A stretch of DNA of 64,000 bases from Rhizobium sp. 18055 (GCF_902706285.1 NZ_CACSKD010000001.1:674401-738400), one strand, 5' to 3'. Counted from the stretch's first letter, positions 20,222 to 29,116 are shown. The notes: generated by a model not told the origin, from the sequence alone. Numbers and translations: made by a program.

Positions 20222-21168
20222 ACGCCACGCTCAATCGTCTCTCTGGCTTCCCGTGGATCTGGTCGTTTCTGGCAGCCCTGCTCGTCTGGGCCATTGCCGT
20301 GTTTGCGGCTAACGGCCTCGGCGCCGGCGCGATGATCACGGCTGCCCTGACATTCTCTGTTTTCTCGGTCTTTGTCGGCATTGGCCAGATGTTCGTCATG
20401 GCCAGCGGTCCCGGCAATGTGGACCTATCGATCCCGTCGATCGTGGCGTTTGGTGGCCTGGTCGCGATGAAGATCATGGCCGGCGACAATGCGATGATCC
20501 TTCCCGGCATGCTGGCGGCATTTGCCTGCGGCATCGGCTTTGGCATCGCCAATGCGCTGCTGATACGGATATTGCGGGTCCCACCGATCATCGCAACGCT
20601 ATCGATGAGCCTGATCATCCAGTCGATCGCGATTGCCTATGGCCGCGGCCTGCTGATTGCCCCGCCGCCGCTGCTTGCCAGCATGACGGCAACACGTATT
20701 GCCGGCGTTCCGCTGATGGCGGTCGCTGGCGTCGTTCTCGCAATATTGATGGCTATCGTTCTCCACCGCACGGTCTACGGCCGCTCCGTGCTGGCCGTCG
20801 GCCAGAACGAAGGTGCAGCCAGGCTTGCCGGCGTGAACGTCTGGGGCACTCGCTATGTCACCTATGCTCTCAGCGGATTGATGGCAGCGCTGTGCGGCGT
20901 GCTGCTCTCCAGCATTTCAGGCGGCGCGTCGCTGGACATGGGCAATGAATATCTCCTTACCTCGATTGCGCTCGTGGTCATCGGCGGCACGAGTGTATCG
21001 GGTGGGCGGGCGAACCTCACGGGCATATGGGGAGCCGCGCTGTTCCTCTACCTGCTCGTGTCGATGCTGAACTCCCTCGGGGTCGGCACCGGCTGGCGCC
21101 TGGTGATGAACGGCGTCATCATCATCGCGGTCATCGCTGCCGCCGGTGGAGAAGACGGTCGGGCCTGA
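20218..21168 (+). CDS. sugar ABC transporter permease 2
   Basis: Second RbsC-type permease, 316 aa. The characteristic PGNVDLSIPSIVAFGG motif lies near residues 62-77 and GGTSVSGGRANLTG near 258-271. The frame is open upstream inside the previous gene, but the ATG at 20218 overlaps the preceding stop (ATGA) and gives a usual-length protein. It is the last gene of the LacI-controlled operon; a short hairpin overlaps its stop. Confidence 0.94.
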   Translation: MNATLNRLSGFPWIWSFLAALLVWAIAVFAANGLGAGAMITAALTFSVFSVFVGIGQMFVMASGPGNVDLSIPSIVAFGGLVAMKIMAGDNAMILPGMLAAFACGIGFGIANALLIRILRVPPIIATLSMSLIIQSIAIAYGRGLLIAPPPLLASMTATRIAGVPLMAVAGVVLAILMAIVLHRTVYGRSVLAVGQNEGAARLAGVNVWGTRYVTYALSGLMAALCGVLLSSISGGASLDMGNEYLLTSIALVVIGGTSVSGGRANLTGIWGAALFLYLLVSMLNSLGVGTGWRLVMNGVIIIAVIAAAGGEDGRA

Positions 21169-21181
21169 AGCCCGTTTGCTT
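21160..21181 (+). terminator. possible operon terminator
   Basis: CGGGC, CTGAA loop, GCCCG, then TTTGCTTCTT. Only a 5-bp stem, but it sits exactly at the end of the sugar operon and is followed by a T-rich run. Confidence 0.4.
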
Positions 21182-21195
21182 CTTGTTGTGTCAGA

Positions 21196-21214
21196 CTTTG
21201 AACGGAATCGAACC
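21196..21214. repeat. degenerate partial copy of the 29-bp repeat
   Basis: CTTTGAACGGAATCGAACC matches 15 of 19 positions with the 3' part of the repeat at 12297. It lies just before the broken PNPOx-family gene. The match may be chance. Confidence 0.2.
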
Positions 21215-21314
21215 GGCGGCACCACTCATAGGTCGGCAGCTAAACGCTTGAATTTCCGGCAAATCCATGACTACCTGCCGCTAACTGCATGATAGCATTG
21301 GGGGCGCATCAGCC

Positions 21315-21837
21315 GTGGCAAAGCAATTCGAACGCATCGACGCGCGGCTAAGGGACTTCATTGGCCGGCAACACATTTTCTTCACGGCCTCGGCCACGAG
21401 CAGCTCTCGGGTGAATGTTTCACCTCGCGAGACTGGCTGCCTCCGAGTGGTCGGTTCCAACTCACTTGTCTACCTGGACAGGACTGGGAGCGGGAACGAG
21501 ACCGCCGCTCATTTGCGCGCAGACGACCGACTGACAATAATGTTTTGCGCAGTCGAAGGACCTCCGATGATCCTTCGCCTTTACGGCCGAGGACGGGCGA
21601 TACATCGTCGAGGGATCAGAACCGTTGGGATCGCGTCAGATCATCTGGCTGGACATCGATCTGGTGCAGACCTCATGCGGCTTTGGCGTACCTTTGTTTG
21701 ACTACAAAGCTGAGAGGGCAAGTCTCGACTAATGGACACAGGCAAAAGGCCCAAGCGATCTCGAGAACTATCGTCGGGAGAAGAACACATACAGCATGGA
21801 CGGCCTTCCGACAGGCATGTTCGACGAACCTTCGTAA
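21315..21837 (+). pseudogene. broken PNPOx-family flavoprotein
   Basis: Remnant of a pyridoxamine 5'-phosphate oxidase-like protein. The first about 95 codons (FIGRQHIFFTASAT, then YLDRTGSGNETAAHL and MFCAVEGPPMILRLYGRG) are typical of this family. After about 21600 the frame changes; the expected linker is missing, and the homologous reading resumes one frame over as SRQIIWLDIDLVQTSCGFGV. A TAA at 21730-21732 interrupts it before the usual C-terminus (NTYSMDGLPTGMFDEPS) at 21837. A deletion with frameshift plus a nonsense mutation make it non-functional. Confidence 0.85.
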
Positions 21838-22115
21838 CATCTGCGACCGTCGCAAACCCGCCCGTTTGACCGAAACACAACGTCTCATCAGTGCGGGACT
21901 GTGAAGATTGGATGCGACCCCGCCTCGTCTCCCCTCAACCCATTTGGGCAAGCGTTCGATCACCCCAATCTCTATGTCACCGATGCGAGCAGTCTTGTCA
22001 CATCTGCCGCAGTAAACCCTTCGCTGACCGTTGCGGCGATGTCACTTCGCGCAGCTATTCATCTGGTCAAAGCCCATCGGTGAAATGGGGTATCGCTTCC
22101 ATGTGAGTGGAGCAT

Positions 22116-22532
22116 TCAAACGATCTGCTTGATGAAGCTTTCCAACATCGTTTTTAGACGCTGAGCGTCCTCATTGCCGTAATTGTCTTCTACTTTAGCC
22201 TCGTGTTCTTCGACGCGCTTGTTTTGGGACGCAAGCATTGATGCGCCCTTGTCGGACAAAAACATCCGCACCTTACGGCGATCCGCAGGATCGGGCACGC
22301 GATAGACGAGCGCATCCTGAACCATACGGTCTACGAGTTTGGTCAATGTGGGCAGATTGAGCGCCAGCTCGTCGGCAAGCTTGCCCATAGGCAACCCACC
22401 GGACTCGGACAGAACCTTCATCAATCGCCATTGGTCCAGAGACACGCCCTCGGCCGTGAGCTGTCGGCTCAAATGGCGATTGGCCTGGGCAAGCAGGTGC
22501 GACAGATGTTCGTTCAACGAGCGTTCAGCCAT
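22116..22532 (-). CDS. MarR-family transcriptional regulator
   Basis: 138-aa winged-helix repressor of the MarR family, acting as a dimer. The DNA-binding region is near residues 45-95 (MGKLADELALNLPTLTKLVDRM, with the wing DPADRRKVRMFLSDKG). It is divergent from the AmiC-like gene and the amide/GABA operon. An AT-rich perfect palindrome lies 32 nt upstream at 22564-22577. It probably responds to a small acid or amide related to that operon; this is inferred from position. Confidence 0.92.
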   Translation of the reverse strand: MAERSLNEHLSHLLAQANRHLSRQLTAEGVSLDQWRLMKVLSESGGLPMGKLADELALNLPTLTKLVDRMVQDALVYRVPDPADRRKVRMFLSDKGASMLASQNKRVEEHEAKVEDNYGNEDAQRLKTMLESFIKQIV

Positions 22533-22563
22533 GATTCTTTAAAGAGCAATTGTTTAATCGGAA

Positions 22564-22577
22564 ACTATATATATAGT
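22564..22577. promoter_or_regulatory. candidate MarR operator/promoter palindrome
   Basis: ACTATATATATAGT is a perfect 14-bp palindrome between the divergent MarR gene and the AmiC-like gene. It could be a MarR-dimer site overlapping a -10 region. Simple AT alternation makes a chance palindrome possible. Confidence 0.45.
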
Positions 22578-22686
22578 GCTTCTGTCGCGCCGCATAGGGC
22601 GAGACCAACGAAAACAAAAAATTCACAATCCGCCGTTGCGGATAGTGCTGTCTGGGGTGGAGCGGAGAACGAAAAGGGAGAATGCC

Positions 22687-23880
22687 GTGACGCTCGATTT
22701 CGCGCTGGCCAATGGCGAAGACAGGCTTTGGCTGCGGAGCCCTCCCCAACGACGACCTGCCGCCTTCTCGCGTCATGCATTGATTTCGCAGCGCGTCGGT
22801 GGATCCAGTTTCCCAACCCCACGTAGACAGGATCCTATACGAATCGGACTTCTGGTTCCGTTTCAAGGTGCAGATGCTATTTGGGGACCGTCCTGCCAAT
22901 ACAGCGCCGTTCTTGCCGCTGCCGAGCTCAATGAAAAAGGCGGCATTCTCGGCAGACCGATTGAACTCTTGGCTGCGGATGCCGGAGGAAGCCCCCAGGC
23001 GGTAGTCAAGCGCGCACGTGATCTGGTGGACAATCAGGGAGCACACGCTTTGGTCGGCGTGCATCTCTCGTCCGTACGCGTGGAACTTTCACAGGCCCTC
23101 GCAGGATGTGTGCCCTACGTCTTCGCACCGCTGTTCGAGGGGAGCGCGGAGAATGAACAGGTTTTCAGTATCGGCGAAGTTCCGGAACGCCAGTTCTCTG
23201 GCCCTGTAATCCATTTCATGGACCACCGCCGAGCCAAGCGCTGGTTTTTAATCGGCAACGACTATGTGTGGCCACGTGCCTCGCACAACTGGGTTCGAGA
23301 TTTCGTTTCCCGCCGCGGCGGCGAGGTAGTTGGTGAGGAGTATGTTGGGCTTGGCCAGGATACGTCGCATCTGCTTGACCTAATCGAAGAGGCAAATCCT
23401 GATATCGTATTTCTCTCGCTTGTCGGGTCCGAATGCGTCCCATTCAACCGGATGTTTGCGGAACGCGGGCTGTCGAGTCGCATCCTGCGGTTATCTGGCG
23501 CCATCGAGGAGAACACACTCCTGGCGATCGGCGAAGAGAATACTGAGAATTTGTTTTGCGCCGCAGGGTATTTTAGCGCGTTGCAGACGCCCGAAAATCG
23601 AATTTTCCTACAGCGCTATCGAGATGCGTTCGGTGTCACAGCCCCGGTGCAGGGTGTTCTCAGTGAGGCCTGCTACGAGGGGCTGCGCTTCTTTGGCGCG
23701 CTCGCAGCGAAGGCGCAATCATTGAAGCTCGACGCTTTGTCGAACGCCTTTGAAGGCTTGAGTTTCGAGAGCCCACGCGGGATAACCACTGTCCGGAACG
23801 GCGTCGCTTCCGGCCCGACCTATCTTGCCCGCGCAGAGGGGGCGGAATTCGAAGTCGTGCGCACTTTCGACGCCTTTTGA
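22687..23880 (+). CDS. AmiC-like ligand-binding protein, no signal peptide
   Basis: 397-aa protein with a branched-chain-amino-acid/amide-type binding fold (Peripla_BP_6-like). From residue about 58 it reads IRIGLLVPFQGADAIWGPSC, then AAAELNEKGGILGRPIELLAADAGG, closely following AmiC/UrtA proteins. The N-terminus has no signal peptide, so it is likely cytoplasmic, as AmiC, the amide sensor of the Pseudomonas amidase operon, is. The start is the GTG at 22687 behind AAAGGGAGA; the frame is open further upstream without a good start. No AmiR-type antiterminator is next to it. It may sense the operon's substrate; that role is inferred. Confidence 0.78.
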   Translation: MTLDFALANGEDRLWLRSPPQRRPAAFSRHALISQRVGGSSFPTPRRQDPIRIGLLVPFQGADAIWGPSCQYSAVLAAAELNEKGGILGRPIELLAADAGGSPQAVVKRARDLVDNQGAHALVGVHLSSVRVELSQALAGCVPYVFAPLFEGSAENEQVFSIGEVPERQFSGPVIHFMDHRRAKRWFLIGNDYVWPRASHNWVRDFVSRRGGEVVGEEYVGLGQDTSHLLDLIEEANPDIVFLSLVGSECVPFNRMFAERGLSSRILRLSGAIEENTLLAIGEENTENLFCAAGYFSALQTPENRIFLQRYRDAFGVTAPVQGVLSEACYEGLRFFGALAAKAQSLKLDALSNAFEGLSFESPRGITTVRNGVASGPTYLARAEGAEFEVVRTFDAF

Positions 23881-23986
23881 AACCTGCTCGTTCCTGAAGG
23901 TCGCAGGGTCATTCCATTCAAAGAGCCAAACGGATTCTTCTATCATATTGTTTTATTGCTGTTTTTTGTGAGATTTCTGCAATCCC

Positions 23987-24008
23987 ACGACAAAAAGCTG
24001 TCGTTTTT
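23987..24008 (+). terminator. intrinsic terminator/attenuator
   Basis: ACGACA, AAAAGC loop, TGTCGT, then TTTT. It lies about 110 nt after the AmiC-like gene and just before a promoter-like sequence. It could end the sensor transcript or attenuate read-through into the transporter operon. Confidence 0.65.
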
Positions 24009-24018
24009 ACAAAATTAC

Positions 24019-24046
24019 TTGAAAAAGAAAATATTGAATATATAAA
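24019..24046 (+). promoter_or_regulatory. sigma-70-like promoter of the transporter operon
   Basis: TTGAAA (24019-24024), 16-nt spacer, TATAAA (24041-24046), in an AT-rich stretch unlike the surrounding sequence. It is well placed about 120 nt before the binding-protein gene. Confidence 0.6.
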
Positions 24047-24169
24047 CATATTGACCGCACAAAATTCAAATCAAACCCCTTCGGCTGCAGCGCTGGAGGG
24101 AGCCTGCAGACGCCGTCTGCTGGACAGGATTCGTGCGTCCATTGAAACCAGAATAAAAAGGGTGAGCAT

Positions 24170-25387
24170 ATGAAAATCAATCGACGCCTTTTTCTCGGCG
24201 GCACCGCGATGGCGCTCACGGCACCATGGGTCAATCGCGCCTTTGCTGCTGACGACATCACGATCGCGAGCATTTACGACCTGTCCGGCGGGCTCGAAAT
24301 TTACGGTCAGCCGATCGACGCCTGCCTCGATCTCGCAGTATCCGAGCTTAACGACGCAGGCGGCCTCCTCGGCCGCAAGATCAAAGTCCAGAAGTACGAT
24401 CCGCAGTCCAATATCCAGCTCTACACACAGTTTGCTACGGAGGCTGCGACGAGCCTTCAGGCTTCGGCCGTCTTCGGCGGCATCACCAGTGCATCCCGTG
24501 AAGCCATCCGCCCGCTTCTGGGTCGCTATCAGACCCTCTACTTCTACTCGCCGCTCTACGAAGGCGGCGTCTGCGATCGCAACACCTTCCTTACTGGCTC
24601 CACGCCGTCCCAGACGATCGGCCAGCTGATGCCATACGCCGTGAAGAATTTTGGCAAGAAGGTCTATGTTCTTGCTGCAGACTACAACTATGGCCAGATT
24701 TCCGCGAAATGGGTTCGTGACTACACCGGGAAGGCTGGTGGCGAAGTGATTGCGGCCGAATTCTTCCCGCTCGATGTGACCGATTTCAGTGCTGCCATCC
24801 AGAAGATCCAGCGTGAGAAGCCGGATGTCATCTACACGCTGCTCGTCGGAGGCAACCACATGTCCTTCTTCCGTCAATGGGCCGCGGCAGGGATGGCAGG
24901 AAAGATTCCGATCGTCTCGACTTCGTTCGGTGGTGGCAACGAACATATCGTGCTGACGCCTGCCGAATCCGATGGTGTCATGGCGGCGTTCGGATACTTC
25001 CAAGAGATCAAGTCTCCGGCCAATGACGCCTTCGTGAAACGATATCACCAAAAGTTTGGCGACAACGCTCCCTACGTCACAGAACATGCGTCTGCCACGT
25101 ACAACGCGGTTCATCACTGGGCCAACGGCGTAAAGAAGGCAAACTCTCTCGATCGGATGGCTGTTATCGAGGCCATCGAGAGTGGTTCCACTGTGGCAGG
25201 TCCAGGCGGCCCCTCCACCATTGATCCGAAGACCCATCATTGTGCTACGGACGTTCATATCGGCCGGGTCAAAAACCACAGCTTCGAGATCCTGGAAAGC
25301 TACCCGAACCAGCCGCCCGCGGATACCGCAGCCGTCTGCGACCTCGTCGCGAACCCCAACGACAATCAGCAATACGTCATCCAATAA
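24170..25387 (+). CDS. urea/amide-type ABC substrate-binding protein
   Basis: 405-aa periplasmic binding protein of the UrtA/FmdD/LivK-like family. A twin-arginine-style signal (MKINRRLFLGG, then an alanine-rich core to about residue 26) suggests Tat export. The mature protein opens with ITIASIYDLSGGLEIYGQP and has LNDAGGLLGRKIKV near 60-73, the usual layout for urea and short-chain-amide binders. It is homologous to the cytoplasmic AmiC-like protein upstream. AAAAGGG precedes the ATG. It feeds the two permeases and two ATPases that follow. Whether the ligand is urea, an amide or a ureido acid cannot be decided. Confidence 0.9.
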   Translation: MKINRRLFLGGTAMALTAPWVNRAFAADDITIASIYDLSGGLEIYGQPIDACLDLAVSELNDAGGLLGRKIKVQKYDPQSNIQLYTQFATEAATSLQASAVFGGITSASREAIRPLLGRYQTLYFYSPLYEGGVCDRNTFLTGSTPSQTIGQLMPYAVKNFGKKVYVLAADYNYGQISAKWVRDYTGKAGGEVIAAEFFPLDVTDFSAAIQKIQREKPDVIYTLLVGGNHMSFFRQWAAAGMAGKIPIVSTSFGGGNEHIVLTPAESDGVMAAFGYFQEIKSPANDAFVKRYHQKFGDNAPYVTEHASATYNAVHHWANGVKKANSLDRMAVIEAIESGSTVAGPGGPSTIDPKTHHCATDVHIGRVKNHSFEILESYPNQPPADTAAVCDLVANPNDNQQYVIQ

Positions 25388-25402
25388 CGGCTGACCCATT
25401 GC

Positions 25403-25434
25403 CTCCCGGAGTGTGGCAAGCCGCGCTCCGGGAG
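25403..25434 (+). promoter_or_regulatory. intercistronic hairpin after binding-protein gene
   Basis: CTCCCGGAG and CTCCGGGAG form a perfect 9-bp stem with a 14-nt loop, 15 nt after the binding-protein stop and immediately before the permease start. With no T-tract it is more likely an mRNA-stabilising or translation-dampening hairpin that keeps the binding protein in excess over the permeases. Confidence 0.6.
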
Positions 25435-25435
25435 C

Positions 25436-26320
25436 TTGTACGGGACAATCTCAGTGGACTATTTTCTTGTTGTGCTGTTCCAGATTGTTGGAACGGTCGG
25501 CAATCTTGCGCTCATCAGCGTGGGACTGGCCGTCATCTTCGGCATGATGCGAGTGATCAACCTCGCCCATGGCGAATTTATTATGCTCGGCGGCTTCGCT
25601 GCCATTTTCAGCGTCCAGGCAGGCGTGAACATCTGGATCGCAATGCTTGTCGTCGCCCCACTGAGCGTGGCGATGCTCGGCATCGTGGTGGAGCGGCTCA
25701 TCATGCGCCGCCTGTATGGCCGAATGGTCGACACCATGCTGGCGAGTTGGGGTCTCAGCCTACTGCTTATCGGTCTTGCCACGACCTTTTTCGGCAATCG
25801 GGTCGTCGGGATCGCCGCGCCCGTCGGCAGCTTCCGCATTGGCGCCTATAGTCTCGGCGCCTACGACTTCGTGCTGACTGGGGTAGCCCTCGTCGTGTTC
25901 GCCGGAGGCTATGCACTCTTGCGCTTTACCCAGGCAGGGCTGATCGCGCGTGCGACCATGCAGAACCGCGAGATGGCCTCCTCGCTCGGGATCGAACCGT
26001 CTCGGGTCTACGCCATCACCTTTGCGGTCGGCGCAGGTCTGAGCGGTCTTGCGGGTGGTCTTCTTGCACCGATCTCGGGAGTCCTTCCTACCATGGGCGT
26101 CGCCTATGTCGCTAAGGCCTTCATCACCGTCATCACAGGGGGCGCTAGCGTTATCGTCGGCACGGCACTCAGCTCGGCGCTGCTGGGTAGCATCAACACC
26201 GTCTCCACCTTCCTGACCACCCCTGTCATCGGAGATGTCGCGTTGCTGCTCGCCGCTACTGTCTTCCTTCGACTCCTGCCGACCGGGATCACCGGACGAA
26301 TCCTCAAGGGGGCACCATGA
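25436..26320 (+). CDS. ABC permease, UrtB/LivH family
   Basis: 294-aa inner-membrane permease with about eight hydrophobic segments. The family segment FGMMRVINLAHGEFIMLGG lies near residues 35-53 and GLAGGLLAPISG near 206-217. The start is uncertain: TTG at 25436 or GTG at 25454, neither with a strong ribosome binding site; both lie just after the 25403-25434 hairpin. It overlaps the next permease by 4 nt. With UrtC/LivM-type and two ATPases it forms a urea/amide/branched-chain-amino-acid-type importer. Confidence 0.92.
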   Translation: MYGTISVDYFLVVLFQIVGTVGNLALISVGLAVIFGMMRVINLAHGEFIMLGGFAAIFSVQAGVNIWIAMLVVAPLSVAMLGIVVERLIMRRLYGRMVDTMLASWGLSLLLIGLATTFFGNRVVGIAAPVGSFRIGAYSLGAYDFVLTGVALVVFAGGYALLRFTQAGLIARATMQNREMASSLGIEPSRVYAITFAVGAGLSGLAGGLLAPISGVLPTMGVAYVAKAFITVITGGASVIVGTALSSALLGSINTVSTFLTTPVIGDVALLLAATVFLRLLPTGITGRILKGAP

Positions 26321-27348
26321 CCATTTCGGCCCTATATCGATCGAGCAGCGCGCATGTCGCCCTCGCCGCAATCGCCACGCTGACTGCCGTCGTCGTTCTG
26401 CCGAATGCAGCACCGCTCTACACGTTGATCAACGTTACGCTTTACATGTCGATGGGTGTCTTTGCGCTCAGTCTCGCTCTGCTATGGGGCTATGGCGGCA
26501 TCCTCTGCTTCGGCCAGTCAGCGTTTTTCGGCCTTGGCGCCTATGCCTATGCCATTGCGGCGATCAACTTCGGCGATACGACGCTGGCTGTCGCCTTCGC
26601 TATCCTGGTGCCCGCTGTTTTTGCAGCTGGCCTTGGCTATTTTCTGTTCTACGGCCGACTGAGCGATGTCTACCTCGGAGTGATCACGCTGACGGTCACC
26701 CTCATCCTGTTCAAGCTGATCAATAGCACGGGCGGAGACGCATGGCGGATCGGCGCGGCGCGGCTGGGGGGCTTCAATGGCATCCCCGCCACGCCGCTGA
26801 TGACTATTCCCTTTACAAAGACGTTCCTGTCCCCCTCACAGATGTTCATCTTTGCCTCGGTCGCCCTGTTCTCGACCTATGCCCTTTGCAAGGGGCTCAT
26901 TGTTACTCGCTTCGGACGAGCGGTCATCGCCGTCAAAGAGAACGAGATGCGGGCGGAGTTGCTGGGATACAACGCCAAGCGGCTCAAGCTTGCCGTGTTT
27001 GTCATCTCTGCCGGAGTCGCCGGGTTGGCAGGCCTACTCTTTGCGAATTCCGTCTTCGTCAGCCCGACAATGTTCAGCCTCTCGATGGCCGCACAGGTTC
27101 TGATCTGGGTGGTGGTCGGCGGACTGGGCACGCTGTTCGGCCCGGTCGCCGCCTGCTTCGCCTTGCAGATGGCTACGACGGCGCTCGGCAAACTCGGCCT
27201 CGTTGATCCCAACATCGTGCTGGGACTGGTGCTGATCATTTTTGTCGTCTTCGTACCGGGCGGTATCCAGCCCGCCATTGCAGGGCTTCTTTGCAAACTG
27301 AGGGACCTTACCTCAAAAAGGCAATCCGTCCGGGAGGTAACGCGATGA
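26317..27348 (+). CDS. ABC permease, UrtC/LivM family
   Basis: 343-aa partner permease of the branched-chain/urea importer family. It has about nine hydrophobic segments and the family motif LLWGYGGILCFGQSAFFGLG near residues 55-75; VKENEMRAELLGYN near 206-219 is the conserved cytoplasmic loop that contacts the ATPase. It starts in an ATGA overlap with the first permease and ends in an ATGA overlap with the ATPase. Confidence 0.93.
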   Translation: MTISALYRSSSAHVALAAIATLTAVVVLPNAAPLYTLINVTLYMSMGVFALSLALLWGYGGILCFGQSAFFGLGAYAYAIAAINFGDTTLAVAFAILVPAVFAAGLGYFLFYGRLSDVYLGVITLTVTLILFKLINSTGGDAWRIGAARLGGFNGIPATPLMTIPFTKTFLSPSQMFIFASVALFSTYALCKGLIVTRFGRAVIAVKENEMRAELLGYNAKRLKLAVFVISAGVAGLAGLLFANSVFVSPTMFSLSMAAQVLIWVVVGGLGTLFGPVAACFALQMATTALGKLGLVDPNIVLGLVLIIFVVFVPGGIQPAIAGLLCKLRDLTSKRQSVREVTR

Positions 27349-28064
27349 GCGACTATCTCCTCGAAGCTGAAAACGTCGCGATGCATTTCGGCGGTGTGAA
27401 AGCACTGGATGGCGTTGATTTCCGACTGAAGAAAGGCGAATTGCGCTGCCTCCTCGGTCCGAACGGCGCTGGAAAGACCACGTTCTTCCGCTGCCTCACG
27501 GGAACGCACAAGCCCACCCGCGGGCGTATCCTTTTCAAGGGAGCGGATATCGCTGGGAAAGAACGGCACGACATCGCTCGCGCAGGCATGGGGGTGAAAA
27601 CCCAGGTTCCGAGCCTCTTCGATGGGTTGACGACCCATGAAAATCTCTGGCTCGCGCTGCGTACGGTCAAAAATGCCGCCGAGCGAGAGGCGAAGATTGC
27701 TGATGCCATGGAACGTGTTGGCGTCGGCGCGCTGCGCAACGGCGTGCTCGGGCGCATGGCCCACGGTCAGCGTCAGCTCGTGGAACTCGCCATGGTCGTG
27801 GCGAGCGACCCTGATCTAGTCCTGCTCGACGAGCCTGCCGCCGGAATGACCGACGGCGAAGTCGAACGGCTTGCGTCCATAATTCGCGACCTCAACCAGA
27901 CCCACACCGTCGTTGTCGTGGAACACGACATGCACTTCATCCGCATGATCGCCGACCAGGTCACGGTGTTCCATCAGGGCCGTATTCTTGCCGAGGGTCA
28001 CGTTGAACAGATCCTCACGGACCAGACAGTTCGGGACGTTTACCTGGGGAAGAAACATGCCTGA
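27345..28064 (+). CDS. ABC ATPase, UrtD/LivG family
   Basis: 239-aa ATP-binding subunit. Walker A GPNGAGKTT is near residues 38-46, the signature region reads MAHGQRQLVELAMV (a UrtD-type variant of LSGGQ) and Walker B VLLDEPAAGMT follows. The frame opens at 27291, but the ATG at 27345 overlaps the permease stop (ATGA) and gives a normal N-terminus. The AHGQ signature favours the urea/amide subgroup over LivG. Confidence 0.93.
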   Translation: MSDYLLEAENVAMHFGGVKALDGVDFRLKKGELRCLLGPNGAGKTTFFRCLTGTHKPTRGRILFKGADIAGKERHDIARAGMGVKTQVPSLFDGLTTHENLWLALRTVKNAAEREAKIADAMERVGVGALRNGVLGRMAHGQRQLVELAMVVASDPDLVLLDEPAAGMTDGEVERLASIIRDLNQTHTVVVVEHDMHFIRMIADQVTVFHQGRILAEGHVEQILTDQTVRDVYLGKKHA

Positions 28065-28764
28065 TCTTATGATCGTCAAGAACATTCAGTCCGGCTACGG
28101 GCGCATCCCGATCCTGTTCGGCATCGATCTGTCGATCGCAGAAGGCGAGTTCGTCGGCATTCTCGGCCACAACGGCATGGGAAAATCGACGCTGTTGCGG
28201 ACGCTGATGGGCCATATCCCCGCAACAGCTGGCACGATCACTTTCGCCGGAACGGACGTGACAAGAGCTTCGCCTGCAGCACGATCACGGTCTGGGATCG
28301 GTTACGTGCCGCAAGGCAGACAGATCTTTCCGGCACTCTCAGTGATCGACAATCTGCGCGTCGCAGCGTCACGCGCGGGCAGAAAACAGACAGCGATTCT
28401 CGAGCAAGTGATTGAGGAATTTCCTCGCCTGAAGCCGATCCTTTCACGCGCTGGAGGCGTCCTTTCTGGAGGCGAGCAGCAGATACTGGCGCTGGCGCGC
28501 TGCCTTTGCGCCGAGCCGCAATTGGTTCTGCTCGACGAACCCACTGAGGGTATTCAGCCTTCCATCATCGAGGAAATGAAGGACACGCTGAAAGCTCTCG
28601 CCCGCTCGCGCAACCTATCGATCCTGCTTGTGGAGCAGAACCTCGAATTCATCAGCGATCTCGCCACCCGTGTCCTCGTCATCAAGCGTGGACAGCTCTC
28701 CGGAGAGATCGATCCCGCCAAACTGCACGATGCCGACCTGGCTGGCGACATTCTGCCAGCCTGA
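28057..28764 (+). CDS. ABC ATPase, UrtE/LivF family
   Basis: 235-aa second ATP-binding subunit. Walker A GHNGMGKST is near residues 38-46, the signature LSGGEQQILALARCL near 136-150 and Walker B VLLDEPTEGIQPSI, where the TEGIQP wording is typical for UrtE/LivF. It overlaps the previous gene by 8 nt; the ATG at 28057 was chosen because upstream in-frame sequence lies inside the other ATPase. Confidence 0.94.
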   Translation: MPDLMIVKNIQSGYGRIPILFGIDLSIAEGEFVGILGHNGMGKSTLLRTLMGHIPATAGTITFAGTDVTRASPAARSRSGIGYVPQGRQIFPALSVIDNLRVAASRAGRKQTAILEQVIEEFPRLKPILSRAGGVLSGGEQQILALARCLCAEPQLVLLDEPTEGIQPSIIEEMKDTLKALARSRNLSILLVEQNLEFISDLATRVLVIKRGQLSGEIDPAKLHDADLAGDILPA

Positions 28765-28793
28765 TCCCTCCAACATAACTCAACGAGGCAACC

Positions 28794-29093
28794 ATGATCA
28801 CGATCACCGCCATCATTCGCGTACGCAAGGGTTACGAGCAGACCATTGCCCAGGCCCTGCTCGAGGTCGCCGAGCACGTCCGCGCCAACGAGCCTGACAC
28901 GATCGGCTTCCACATTTCTCAGGATGCTGAAGATCCTTGCCTATTCGCCACCTACGAGCGCTTCACCGATCGCGCCGCCATGGACCTGCATAACAGCTCA
29001 AGCGTAGTCGCCCGCTTCTTTGGTATCGCCAAGCCGATCCTGGATGGCGACGTAACGCTGATCACCGCCGACGAAATTTCCGCAAAGGCGTAA
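28794..29093 (+). CDS. ABM-family quinol monooxygenase-like protein
   Basis: 99-aa ferredoxin-fold protein of the antibiotic biosynthesis monooxygenase family (YgiN-like), usually dimeric. It begins with ITAIIRVRKGYEQTIAQAL and has HVRANEPDTIGFHISQD near residues 27-43 and a YERFTDRAAMDLHNSS segment, all typical. It lies in the operon between the transporter and the aldehyde dehydrogenase. The activity is unclear; members oxidise small aromatic or quinol compounds or act as chaperone-like accessory proteins. Confidence 0.85.
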   Translation: MITITAIIRVRKGYEQTIAQALLEVAEHVRANEPDTIGFHISQDAEDPCLFATYERFTDRAAMDLHNSSSVVARFFGIAKPILDGDVTLITADEISAKA

Positions 29094-29116
29094 ACGCCGA
29101 AAGCAAGAGGACGATC

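Noticed and set aside
24071..25399. 442-codon minus-strand ORF
   Set aside because: Antisense shadow of the urea/amide-type binding-protein gene, with no domain of its own.
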